Source: Phaseolus vulgaris
Lineage: Eukaryota > Streptophyta > Magnoliopsida > Fabales > Fabaceae
Assembly: GCF_000499845.2 (NCBI RefSeq)
Contig: NC_023753.2
Coordinates: 4,982,791-5,046,790 of the forward strand
Reading direction: 5' to 3'
DNA: 64,000 nucleotides
The notes beneath the pieces are model-generated. The model did not search any database, was not told where the DNA came from, and saw only the letters and a program-made list of their open reading frames with translations. The stretch's first letter is position 1. Each line of letters begins with the position of its first letter. The position numbers and the translations under genes are program-made. This document shows positions 1 to 11,861 of this stretch, one piece after another.

Positions 1-1520
1 AACTTTACCTTTTCAGTCTCGACGTAATCTCAAGACAATTGAGCATGCCTCTTACATCAAGAACATTTTTAGTTTTTGCCTCACACAAGAAAATTATCAT
101 TTTCAAATTGCAAAATACTTATATCTCTTTAACACCCACTTTCACCCTTCTAAATTTTTTTTCTTAATTGCTTGGTTGACTACACCTACTAAGAATTCAA
201 ACATATTAAGAACATAAAAGGTGACAAGGAGTCACCTTATCTTAGGCCTTTAAAATGTTTAAATTTCTTCGTAGGGTTCTCATTGTTTATCATTGAAATC
301 ATGGAGGACTCTAAGCACTCCATAAGCCAGCTGATCCATCTTGTATAGAAGCCTAGTCTTTCCATCATAAAATAGAGAAACTCCCACCTAACTAAATCAT
401 ATGCTTTTCAGAAGTCAGCTTTGATTATAACATAACTCTTCCTTTTGCGGCTGGCCCCTCCATAATTTTATTAGCTACCAACATACCATATATAGCCCTC
501 TACCTTATATAAACTTTGACTATGTACTACTAATGACCTTTTGTACCAGTCTTTTAGCTTATGTGCTAGGACTTTTGATATGATCTTGTACATACTTCCT
601 AACAACGTTCATTTAGGCCTTAAGGGTTATCCGTCTTAGGTATAGTCTTAGGTATACGTGTAATCAATGATGCAATACATCCTTTTGGCCACTTTTCCAT
701 TATTGCTAAAAAGAGTTAATTATCCTCACTAAACCCTTGAAATATTTTATAACTTTTTTATGAACCTAAAGTTGGAACCATTGGACTTGGGGTTTTACTA
801 CTATCACAACTCCACATATCATCCTTAATCTTTGCATCTATAATTTTTTCTATCAACTAATATTGTCCTCTAGTGTTAGTGATTGGAAATCTATATTAAC
901 CTTTTTTTTTTTTTACTATTGACACATCCTCTTACCATATTCCTTGTATGTAGACTCCACTTATCCCATTTCCAGCTCTCTTCCAGCTTATAATTGAATG
1001 GAAATACTAAGTGTTTAAATTTCCTATAGCTATTCAATTAGCTTTAGATTATTGCCAACGTAAGGATTCTTATTTGAAGTTGTTCTGTTTTAGACAAGTG
1101 AAAAGTTGTTTTCCTTTTCATCTTATTTTTCTCATCTAGCCTATTCTCCCATCTAGTTTATCTAGCTCATTGATTCCCATGATAATATTATGATTTGTTT
1201 GATGAATATTTCCAAACACTTATTTATTCTATACCTTCACAAATATTTTATTTTGTCTTTCAGATTAGATATACATGTTTCATTGTAACTCTTCCAAAGA
1301 CCTATGAACACGCCTTTAAGTCTAGAATTTGATTTCCAAATATCCAAATTTCAAAATGGTTTGGATCCCCAATCCATCTAACTAGGCTACAATACAAAAC
1401 TATCATATTCAGTGCATATTGCTTGATACTAATATTTTTTTTTTCAATTATACTTTTTGTTGGGCCATTTAGTCTATATGAGGTATATTTCCTTCTTATT
1501 AGTAGCGTGTCTAACATTTC
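1..1520 (-). mobile_element. Degenerate LINE (L1-type) ORF2 relic, endonuclease to RT
   Basis: Read on the minus strand, this stretch resembles plant L1 ORF2 in the right order. Around 1,302-1,517 is an endonuclease-tail segment with 'RKYTSYRLNGPTKS' and 'DPNHFEI', the equivalents of the usual 'KYTWYRPNG' and 'GPKPF' signatures. At about 640-690 is 'WPKGCIASLITRIPK', the usual 'PKGCNASFIALIPK' block. At about 300-420 is 'IKADF.KAYD.VRWEFL', the RT segment before the catalytic site. Stops and frame changes interrupt all of it, so it is dead. The left part runs off the window. Recognition is by motif reading; the outer boundary near 1,520-1,750 is uncertain. Confidence 0.72.
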
Positions 1521-1749
1521 TATGATCTTAATAAAATTGGTAAAACATTCTATCTCCTTCCTACTGGTATTATCATTTTTGGAACATTTTCTCTCATCTA
1601 GTTTCCTTATCGCATTAGAATGCTATCCATTAGAATTTGTTGTTTATAAACCTTTTATGTTCATTATTTCATCTCATACTTTCTTTTTGCCATTATAATT
1701 GCTTGGAGAGTAAACATTAACTATTATTATGAGTACACCTTCCTCCTCC

Positions 1750-2640
1750 CACCTCCTGTAATGACTATATATCATTAAGGTTGTGTTTGGATTAGGAAAG
1801 GGATGCGTGAGAATTTGAGGGAGTGAATGTGTGAGTATTTGGGAGGAAAATGTGAAGAAAATGATGTTGTTTGGATTGAGATATGATGGAGTGAATTTGT
1901 GGAGAAAAATTATTGTAGTCTGTGAATGATGTGATGGATGAGAGTTTTTAATTTTTTAAAATGTTAAAAATGAACATTTACAATTTTTAAAAATAATTAA
2001 AAAATAAAATAAGTTACATTTTTTTTGTATAAATTTTAGTTAATTATATATTTTTATAAACTTACAAAATAAATTTCATACCGTAACAATTCCTTATTTT
2101 GTCTCTTGTGTCATTTTAAAATATATTTATTAATATAGTGTTTAAAAAGTAAGCTATTAGTATAACAGTGTTTTAGAAACAAGTAAAAAAATTATAATAT
2201 TTAAATAATTAACTATATGGATAATTGATTATATATATATATATATACTTGTAATTTATTATAAGTGGAGTCAAATGTTCTTATGAAAAATTTATTGAAA
2301 ATAATTTTAATATAATTAATGTTATTTAGATGTAAAAAATAATTTTTACATTAAAAAAAACACCATACATCATGTTGATAGTATAAAAATTATTAAAAAT
2401 AATCATAAATTACAGTTTTTTTAATAAAATATTTTATTTAAAAAATGATTAAATTATATTGAAGTTCATCTAACATATTTTATTAAAAATAATATCAAGA
2501 AAATAAGTTTTACCACACTAATAATATATATATTAATTATACTAACAGCGTAAAGTATTGATCTTATATATTATGAGCACGCTTTCTAAAAAGCACGAAG
2601 AATTTGATTAATATTTATTTTTTAATGTTCTAATGCTTTG
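1750..2640. other. AT-rich intergenic stretch
   Basis: I see no coding potential here. A G-rich segment at about 1,780-1,950 begins with a 'ttaaggttgtgtttgg'-type end that has a loose inverted match near 5,065-5,078 (see findings). The rest is A/T-rich with an (AT)n run near 2,230. Confidence 0.5.
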
Positions 2641-3545
2641 CATATTTAAAGTTGTGTTCGACAGATTTTTCTTACTTCTCATTTCTCTAATAAGGATGAT
2701 CTTCTTTCTTTTATTAAGAGTGATGATAGTCCTTTGGTTAAATGGATTAAACTTGCTATCGTAACTTTTTCTATTTGGATGATATGACGTATGAGAAATT
2801 ATGCTAGATTTCAGGATAAGATTGAGGTTTCTAGGGCTATTTTGGTAATTAAAGATTTAACTTATCTAGTGGAAAATTCGTCTAAAGCTTCAATGAAGAA
2901 TGATATGTTGGATTTCAACGTGATTAAATATTTTGGTATTAATACTCGTAGTGGTAAAGTTATTTGTCCTTTTCCTGTCAGATGGAAGTTTCTTTCACCA
3001 GGATGTGTTAAAATTAACATTGATGGGGCTATTAGGGGTATCCTGGTCTTGCTACTTGTGGGGGTATTTTTCGTGGGAGTGTGGGGGAGTTTATTGTATC
3101 TTTCTCTGCATTTCTTGAAGTTCAGACTACTATGATTGCTGAGTTTTATGGAGTTATACATGTTATGAGAAACTCAAAAGATGGGGCATACTAATGTCTA
3201 ACTTGAATGTGCTTATGCCTTTGTTTGTGTTGTGTTTATTGTTAGGACTAATGTTCTGTGGATGCTCGTAATCGATGAAATACTTGTCTTAATTACTGTG
3301 GGAAAATCAGGTTTAGGGTTACTCATTTTTCGTGAAGGAAATGCATGTGCTAATAAGTTGAGTAATTTAGGATTTATTCATAGATAACCATTTCATTGGT
3401 ATAGTAGACTTTCATCTAGTGTGTTCTTAGAACTTTATAAATAGGTATAGTCTACCTATGTATAATTTTTGTTAGCATATGAGTTTTGGTGTATTCCCCT
3501 CATATTTTTGTATTTTTTTAATACTATTTTTTTCATGTGATGACA
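2640..3545 (+). mobile_element. LINE RNase H domain relic
   Basis: The plus strand reads as the C-terminal RNase H domain of a legume L1-type LINE. 'GCVKINIDGA' at about 3,000-3,033 is the first acidic RNase H motif. After a single-base frame change near 3,037 it continues as 'YPGLATCGGIFRGS' and then 'MIAEFYGVIHVM'. Further on (about 3,313-3,420) come 'THFSREGN'-like and 'ANKLSNLGFIHR' segments, typical of the domain's end. The frameshift and later stops make it a pseudogene. It is probably a separate insertion from its neighbours because no RT precedes it. Confidence 0.75.
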
Positions 3546-3879
3546 TATGATTGTTGTTGCTTGAGGTGTCAACCTAACTGATATGTCAAGTTGCATAATG
3601 ATGTCTAATATGAAAACTTTTATAAAAAAATATATAAGTATTTATTATATTAATCTATCTGAAACATGATAAACTTAGCAATATATTGGCATTATATTCT
3701 CCTTTTCTGATTGGATTTTGTCACCTATAACCTGTGTTAGTATGGTAACAAGGTAAGTGCATAAGTTTGTAAGTTTTTTTCATAATCTAATGAAAGTAAT
3801 TTAAAAGAGTCATTACAATCTTCTATACATACTGTAAGTAAGGTTGGATATTGCAATAAATTGGCATCAATTACTCAAG

Positions 3880-4695
3880 GTCAAGGGTATAGGTTGTTTT
3901 GTCTCTTTGAATTAGTTTGATTGGTGGGGAAGGTTGTTTTCTTGGTGCAGGTTAAGATGGTGGGGAGCAGGGAATCTATCCTGTAAAAGAAGCACGAAGT
4001 GAACAAAGATCGTGGAAGGAGGCTGGAAGATTTTATGCATCCAGCGTAAAAGAGTGCCTTCAATTAGTGGGATGTTTGTGGAATTGTTTTTGCAGATAAA
4101 ACTGGATGCAGATTTAAGTAGAAGTTCAAAAGAATAATAATTATGTTACTGATGTAGAATCACAAAGGTTATTCGTATATGCAAGCTTTGAAGGTTTTGT
4201 GGCATTTTAGTACTGGCAAAATGTTGATTCTTTAGGAGGGTTTGGACTACTTGAAGCGTTAGACTTTCTGTGTGCATTGTAGCAGCCAATTTAAGATGCT
4301 TATAATAGGATGCTGATTTTTTGGTGTGCAGTTTTGAGTTTGGTGATGTAGCTCAGTGACAAACTTCTTAAGCAGCTTTTTGGCTTTGAGTAGTGAGCCT
4401 TGAAATTTGCAGAAAAGCTTCATAGTTGGGGTATAAAATATCCCTTTTTCACGAGAATTTAAAGCTGGATGGCATAGGAAGAAGGAGTGCATTTTAAGCA
4501 AATGTTGGGCAACTGTATTCATCTTGAAGGGAGATTTGAGGGCATATGTTTGAGGGGAGTTAGCATTGATTCTTCAAGAGTTTGTTCTCTTTTGGAAGCC
4601 TAGACTTGTATTGTTAAGTTTGGGAGTTAAAATGTATAAGGGTTGGGACACCCCTGAAGTATCCTCAATTTAATTTAATTAAATCTTTGCTAAAA
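3880..4695 (+). mobile_element. LINE 3' terminal fragment
   Basis: The end of this stretch (about 4,631-4,695) carries the motif shared by LINE 3' ends in this window: 'ataagggttgggacacccc', then 'tgaagtatcc', then a T/A-rich tail 'aaatctttgctaaaaaaaa'. The body before it has no convincing domain and is read as LINE 3' UTR. A short 5'-truncated copy on the plus strand fits best. The left limit is a guess. Confidence 0.5.
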
Positions 4696-4699
4696 AAAA

Positions 4700-5504
4700 C
4701 TTAGCAATATAATTTTTATTCAAAAGAAAATAATATTATATATATAAACTTATAATCATAAATTTTAAAAATTATTTTAATATTATTATTTGTAAATAAA
4801 TTTTAGGCTAACAAAAACAAATTTATAGTGTTAAAGTAATATATATACTCACCCATACAAAACAGTTTACAAATGGTAGTTGCAAAAAAGCAAAGACAGT
4901 CAGATAAAATCCAGTTATCTATATGGTTTTCATCATATGAGAGAGAAAGCCATTTTAAAAGATCATCCCTCTTCCACACCCTCACTTTCCCTCAATCACT
5001 CTAATCTAAACAACTTTCACCCACTCTCTTCTTTCTTCTTATACAATACACACATTTAAGCAAACACATCCTTAGTCATAATTACATCTTCACACGTAAA
5101 CACAGATTTTGCCTCATATACTTAGTATACTCCCTCATCCATTTTACGCAAGATTATGTCTCCATTCTATTTCCGAGTCTCACTTTTTAATATAAAATAA
5201 AATTCCATAAATTTATACAATCAAATACTTCTATATTTTTAGAATTATAATTTATTTTCAAATTCTTTACCTAATTAATATATTTTGGCATAAAATATTT
5301 TTAATTTTTATATAAAAATATTATTGTCTAAAAGTTATTATTCATGCGTATTGTGAAGAATTTAGTGAGATTTCTTTGTCTTTTTAAGACTCAATTGTCA
5401 GATGTTTACAATTTGAGGGAACAAAATGACTATTTATCCTTCAAATTAATATATTTGTTTTGCTTACAGAAAATACAAAATTAATAAGTTGTTATTAATA
5501 TTAT
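4700..5504. other. AT-rich intergenic stretch
   Basis: No gene is seen. A C/T-rich segment at 4,960-5,075 ends 'caaacacatccttag', a loose inverted partner of the end near 1,776. The remainder is A/T-rich up to the target-site duplication of the next LINE. Confidence 0.45.
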
Positions 5505-8500
5505 GGAAATGTCCAAGGCCAAAACCATTCAGATTTTCTTGAAATATGGCATGAAGATAAGGATTTTGGTAACCTTATTAAAAGTAAATGGGAAAACTTC
5601 CTAGCGTTGGGAAACAACATACAAAAGCTAAAGGATAAATTAAAAATGCTACAGGGGATTTGAAAGTTTGGAACAAAGAGGTTTTTGGATACACGGATAG
5701 GCTCAAGCTAGAATTGTTAAATGAAATACAGGTGTTAGACCAGTTGGATGATGTTGATAACCTTGAAAAGAACAAGATCTGGGATCGAAGGGAGCTCTTG
5801 AGCCAATTACAAGTTATAAATATGAGAAACGAATCTCTCTTACAATAAAAATCAAGGGCATTGTGGTTTAAACAGGGAGACTCCAACTCCGAATACTTCC
5901 ATGCGTCTATTATATGGAGGAGGATGAAAAATGAGATTGAAGGAGTGTATAGTCACAATCTAGATACTTGGGTGGAAGAACCTAACCTCATGAAGGAAAT
6001 TATCAAAGAATTCTTAAAAAATAAGATGTTAGTTGTTGAGAGTGTTGGTGTTAGGTTGGGTAATGTCACTTTTTAAAACAATTTTGTCCCAAGATAATAT
6101 GTTGTTGATTGCACCTTTTGAGGATATTGAAATTAAGGAAGCTATTTGGGAATGCGAAAGCAGCAAGAGCCCGGGCCCTGATGGAGTTTCTTTCAGCTTT
6201 ATTAAGAAACATTGAGAAATTTTAAAGATTGATGTGTTCGAAGCTATAAAAACTTTCCACAATGAAGGGATGATTCCAAAGGGGTGTAATGCTTCATCCA
6301 TCACATTGATCCCAAAATATAAGAATCCTCAATCCTTAGAAGAGTATAAACCCATCTCACTTGTAGGTTGTTTATACAAAACATTGGCTGAAGTGCTCTC
6401 CATAAGGATTAAGAAAGTTATGAAGAAGGTGATTGATGGGTCACAATCGACTTTTTTAGAAAATAGATGATTATTAGACAGTGTCCTTGTTGTTATCGAG
6501 GTAGTGGACGAATTGAAAAGAAAAAGAAAGAGTGGGGTGATTGTTAAGTTGGACTTTGAAAAGGCACATCATTCAGTGAGTTGGGAGTTCTTGTTCTACA
6601 TGTTGTAGAGATTAGGGTTTTGTGAAAAATGGATTAAAACACGCCTTGAATCTACTATTATCCATGTTCTAGTTAATGGTAGCCCAACAAAAGAATTTAA
6701 ACTTTCTAAAGGCCTTAGGCAGGGGGACTTGATTGCATCTTTCTTGTTTTTAATTGTGGCTCAAGCTCTGTATGGGTTAGTAAATCAGACAAAGAGTAAG
6801 AACTAGGTTTCAGGTATAAAAGTCGAGAACAATAATGTAAATGTGGATTTACTCCAGTTCGTTGATGACATTTTTTTTGTCTATGAATCCAGTATGCAAA
6901 ATATAATTACTATTAAGGCTATGCTAAAATATTTTGAATTAAGTCATGGCCTTTGAGTAAACTTTCACAAAAGTAAAATTGGTGCAGTCGGTGTTGATGG
7001 TAATTTGATAAGAATGTATTCAAATATTTTCTACTACAACTTAATGGAATTATCCTTCACTTACTTAGGTCTGCCGATAGGAGGTAATCCATGTAGATGC
7101 TCCTTTTGGGAGCTCGTATTATCAAAGATTAAAAAGAAGTTATATGTGTGGGAAGGAAGAAATCTATCATTCACGGGACGAGTGTGCCTTATAAAATCTG
7201 TAGTTAATGTCATACCTTTGTTCTACCTATCATTTTTTAAGGCACCGGTTGGTGTTTGCAAGGAAATCACAAAGTTACAAAGAATTTTTCTGTGGGGGTG
7301 GGGGAAGAAGGAAAGAAAATTGCTTGGATTAGTTGGGAAAACATATGTAAATCGAAAGCGGAGGGTGGCCTTGCCATTAGAAGTATAAATTTGTTTAATA
7401 AGGCACTCCTGACAAAATGAAAATGGAGAATGATGTCCCCTAAGGTTGGCCTTTGGAAGGATGTTCTAGAATCAAAGTATGGATCATGGAGGAGGGTAAA
7501 TCTAATAACACCAGATCAGAATAAGTACAAATATAGATGGTGGACTGATTTATGTAAGGTATGTAACACCGATCAAGGAACTAATTTGTTTGACTCAAAT
7601 GTGGTTTGGCAAGTGGGGTATGGGTCAAAATTTAAATTCTGGGAAGACGAGTGGTTGCACAATTCTCAGCTAAAAAAGGAGTATCCTAGAATCTATAATA
7701 ATTCTCTGATCAAAGGCAAACCAATTGATAGATTCAGAAGTTGGTCTAGGGAAGGTTGGAATTGGGCTTTCAGTTGGAGAAAGGATTGATTTGAATGAGA
7801 AAGACCTATGCTAGAAGATTTTATGGTTTGTATATCACAATCATTTTTACATTTAGATAAGGAAGATAAATGGTTATGGAGTGACCCCCCATCTTATAGC
7901 TTTTCAGTAAAGTCTGCATATACAAAGTTAGCTAATCGTGATGCAGGGGTACATCTAAATCATTTTTTGTGTTGTGGAGCTTAAAGGTTACTCCCTCGGC
8001 ACAATTCTTTGTTTGGAGGGCTTTTTCAAATAAGGTAGCAACCAAAAAGAATTTGTTGAAAAAGGGGAATTATCTTGAGGGACACATTGTGTACCTTATG
8101 TGGGAGGGAGGAGGAGACAACTTCACACAGTCTTATTACATGTATTGTGTCAAATGCAGTTTGGAATTTGTGCAACAGTTGACTTGGTATTATTAGTTCA
8201 GTGAACCACAATGTCCTGATTAATCATTTTGAACAATTCTACTATTCATTTTTCAATAATTAGGGTAATAGTTTATGAAAAAGTCTTTGGGTCTCGGTGA
8301 TGTGGAGTATTTGGAAGCATAGAAATAGGTCTATTTTTAATCAAGCAAAGGTTGAAGCATAGGAAATTCTTTCCATGGCTCAAGTCCAGTCTCGGGCTTG
8401 GATGAAACATAAAGTAAGGAAGGTCATTTTCTCTTTTTCTGACTGGTTGGTGTCTCCCTTAATTTGCATTAACATGGCAACTAAATAAATATGCTCGCAT

Positions 8501-9271
8501 AAAATTTACTCATTTGTATTTGCGTGTCTGAATGGCTATAATGTATGCTCGTTGTCTCAATGCATTAACTCGGGCGTAAATACGTTACTAGGTTTTTATG
8601 CATTCCAAGGGTTTATTTTCCATTTTCTTGTGATGGCTGAGAGGCGTGGAAGGTTTTTGTTCTATGTGCAGGTTGTGGTGTAGCATCATTGGGTGTGTTA
8701 GAGCTTCCTGTGATGGCGGCACGGTTGTGGAAAACAAATATCATTTGGTTAAAAAAGGATGCAACGAAAAGATGCCAAAGATGGTGTATGAGAGAATAGA
8801 AAGACTATGGGATCTGCAACTTATGATGGAAGCAAGAAGACAAAAGTAGAGTAAAGCTTTTTCTAACAAGTGTAGAATGAGATACCTTTTGAAGCAAAAT
8901 AGTTGATGCCGATGTAAGGGAAAGTAATGCAGATTGTCTTATCAACTTTGAAGGGATATTTGACCATCACTAGAGGTCTTTATGAGATTGTTTTTGGGAG
9001 TGTATTTGTGAGGAAAACGGTTTAAAGTATAATGTGTTGGAACTATGCATATTTGTTGCATAATATATTTTATATTGTTTTTTCTATAGTGCTGGAAAAT
9101 GCCGAGTTGCCTCTCTGAAAAACATTGGTTCTTATAAGTTTTCATGTTGTTGAGATGATTTTGGATGTTTTCTTGTGTTTTTTTAATAATTGTATAAAGG
9201 TTGGGACACCCCTAAAGTGTTTCCTTTAATTAATTTAATATTTACTGAAAAAAAAGGAAAATGTCCAAGGC
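5505..9271 (+). mobile_element. 5'-truncated L1-type LINE with target-site duplications
   Basis: A plus-strand LINE lies between two copies of 'aaatgtccaaggc' (5,507-5,519 and 9,259-9,271). Domains appear in normal order: the end of the endonuclease ('GPKPF'-like at 5,517), 'LWFKQGDSNSEYFH' at about 5,858, RT block 'SKSPGPDG' at about 6,165, 'SLEEYKPISLVGCLYK' at about 6,330, 'RQGDLIASFLF' at about 6,715, catalytic-type 'FVDDIFF' at about 6,860, 'FTYLGLPIGGNP' at about 7,057, then a zinc-binding RT C-terminal region to about 8,200. The 3' end has 'aaaggttgggacacccc' (9,195) and an A-rich tail. Many stops and frame changes (for example after 'FIKKH' at 6,213 and in the zinc-binding region) make it inactive. 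It starts inside ORF2, a usual sign of incomplete target-primed reverse transcription. Confidence 0.88.
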
Positions 9272-9996
9272 TTGCAAGTAGAAAAGGAGGTGCACAACTT
9301 TTGTTGCTTTATAAAGTTTGTTATGTTCTTCAGCATATTATTTCTTATAGATAAAATTATCTATATCCAATGTTATTAAGCTTGAAATTAATTAATTTAT
9401 TCTCTTACTAATTGACTTAGACTCCTTAATTACATAATTGTTTCAAGCTTTGGTATAAGTCAAAAAAAATTTGCTTCGAAATTCATGTTAGTTGTTTGAA
9501 TCTATGATTTTAACAATGCTTTCTTCTACTAGCATCCTATCAAATTCAGAGGTAATTGTATAACCAATGTTCTGTATGGGAAGGACACAAAGTAATGACA
9601 AAATGGTCACTAAGCAAGAAAACATACACATTGCATTTTTTATATATGAAATAGAAAATAGATTAGAACTTTCAATATCTTCTGTTAAATTTAGAGCACT
9701 GAAGAACCTATGTCATTGTTTGTTTCTAAAAAGGAGAAAATGTTTTAGTTTTTTTCTTTGAGAAAGTTAGGTTTACAAAATAGATATCTTCTCAGTTGGA
9801 CACATGACATATTGATTAATCACACTTCAAACTGGAGTTGGACCACGAAAGGTGGAAGAAAACAAGTATTTTAAATTAATAACCAGTTCTTTTCCATATT
9901 CTTCTCTTAAAGTTACAAATATTCTAACTAATAACAACCCCAAATTTTAGCAACAGATGTTGACTCTCTTTGCGGTTCATAAACCATTTACACAAC

Positions 9997-10004
9997 TATA
10001 TATA
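9997..10004 (+). promoter_or_regulatory. TATA box of peptide gene A1
   Basis: TATATATA lies 78 bp (end to start) before the A1 ATG. The downstream leader 'ccaaaactaaggtaaggg' is nearly identical in A2 and A3, so the core promoter was duplicated with the gene. Confidence 0.7.
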
Positions 10005-10081
10005 CTCATCTATCTTCCAAAACTAAGGTAAGGGAAGGAGGAAAACAAAACCACCAACAACAACAGAAAAAAATAACTAAA

Positions 10082-10883
10082 ATGGCAAACAAATACGTTG
10101 CATTGTTGTTGGTGGTGTGCCTCATAGCTACTGTAACGGTTGATGCTCAAGAATCTCTAACTCCATGCTTGGACCATTGTATCGCAGATAACTGCGGCGT
10201 ACACCCTTCATACTTTTGTGTGATCCTTTGTAATTTTGGTTGTTCAGCCGCAGGATTGTCAAACGGTAAGTTAATTTATTTACGTATATGTGTGATTTTT
10301 GTTTTGTATGTTATGTGGAATATTGGAATAAAAAAATTTAATAAAGTTCAAGTTGTTTTAATCAATCAACAATATTGAATATAAAGAAATTTATTTTTTC
10401 TTCATCTTATGGTTTAGATTTCAGTATCAACAACAAAAAATTTATGGGAAAAAAGGCATTATATTATGGATGACATTTTTTTTTCCTTAAGGTAGAATTA
10501 TTTAAAAAGTTGTCATTAAATTTTGAATGAAGATATAAATATTACATAGAGTATTAATATTGTGATTCATTTTATTTCTTTATTTATTATTAGTGTATTT
10601 TAGTGTATGTAGTAATATGTAAGAGAATTATTTATTTTACATGATTAAAAATAAAATAAATAAATAAAGCTATTTTCATTTAGAATAGTTATTGTAGTTT
10701 GTAGACATGAAGAGATTGATTTTGTTTGTGTATGTGAATTTTATAAATATTTATTGTTTTTGAGTTTGTGATTTTAAAATGTACCATGCAGAAAATAAGA
10801 TACAAGCACATGGAGTGAGGGCAGAAGCACCAACATCATCATGGGCAGAAGCACCCCAATTTTCAAGGAAGATTCAAGCCTAG
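10082..10883 (+). CDS. Secreted cysteine-rich peptide A1 (thionin-like in style)
   Basis: Two exons, 10,082-10,265 and 10,792-10,883, joined by a GTAAGT...GCAG phase-1 intron, give 91 residues. Residues 1-22 form a signal peptide (MANK, then a Leu/Val-rich core, cleavage near VDA). The mature part has six cysteines spaced C-x3-C-x4-C-x7-C-x3-C-x3-C. The exon-2 tail contains 'AEAPTSSWAEAP' and ends 'RKIQA'. Family knowledge: small secreted plant peptides with signal, Cys-rich core and C-terminal tail include thionin-like proteins, often defensive. That role is inference, and I do not firmly recognise the family. The splice choice is supported by A2, which has the same intron phase and a similar tail. 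It looks intact. Confidence 0.78.
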
Positions 10884-10889
10884 TTGGGG

Positions 10890-11860
10890 AAAGACTATAA
10901 AGAAGAAATGCAAAACTTTCACATCAGAACTTTGTAACATAAGTTGGGCAAAACAGAGTTACTGAGGCTTTCTCATTAACAAAAGGACATAATATTGTTA
11001 TGCATGTCCTTATCTTCCTTTCCTCCAATTATTAATTATCATTAAATTAAATATTATCCATTTCTTTTCTTTTCTTTTATCAATTCCACTTATCAATATT
11101 AACTAAACATAAGTGTCACATTATTTTATTATTATTATTATTATTATTTATATTAATATTATTATTGTTAATATTATTATCAATATTAATATTATTATTT
11201 ATTATTGTTAATAAAAATAATAATAATGATAATATTATTTTTATTAATAATATTATTATTAATTTTATTACTATTATTATTATTGAAATTATTATGATTG
11301 TTAATATTATTACTACTAATAATAATATTATTATTAATATAAAAATATTAATATTATTATTATTAATAATTAAATTTTTTATAATAACAATATTGATATT
11401 ATCAATAATAATAATAATTATAATAATAATAATAATAATAATCGTATTATTAATAATAGTAATCTAATGAATTATTTTTTTGTCTGATGTAGTATGTAGT
11501 AGTTATAGGTGGACTACGATTTACTTTTGCAACATATTCTTAATTACATTTATAAAATTAATAATGATAAATAATAATAATAAAAAATAATAATAATAAT
11601 AATATTGATATATATTATCTAAGAATTTTTTATTACGTATAACTGATTTTTTCAGTGAACTATTTGCATTATCAATCTATATTTCATTTAAATTGAATAA
11701 AACACTATTATTATTATTATTATACACATTGACATACACGTCTACTTACAGACGTATTTATAATTATACCCATACACATTCATATGTTATATATATATAA
11801 CCGTTGAAATACTTCTAGATTGTATTTTGAGGGTCTAAGTGAAAGGTACATAAGAAATGG
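10890..11860. repeat. A1 3' flank and degenerate (ATT)n microsatellite
   Basis: The gene's 3' flank runs to about 11,090. From 11,120 to 11,470 and again at 11,560-11,610 the sequence is an imperfect ATT/AAT trinucleotide array with interspersed G or C. It gives an apparent low-complexity open frame of Ile/Asn that is not a gene. The rest is A/T-rich. Confidence 0.8.
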
Positions 11861-11861
11861 T

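Noticed and set aside
11165..11467. A 100-codon Ile/Asn-rich open frame
   Set aside because: It is a reading of the ATT/AAT microsatellite.
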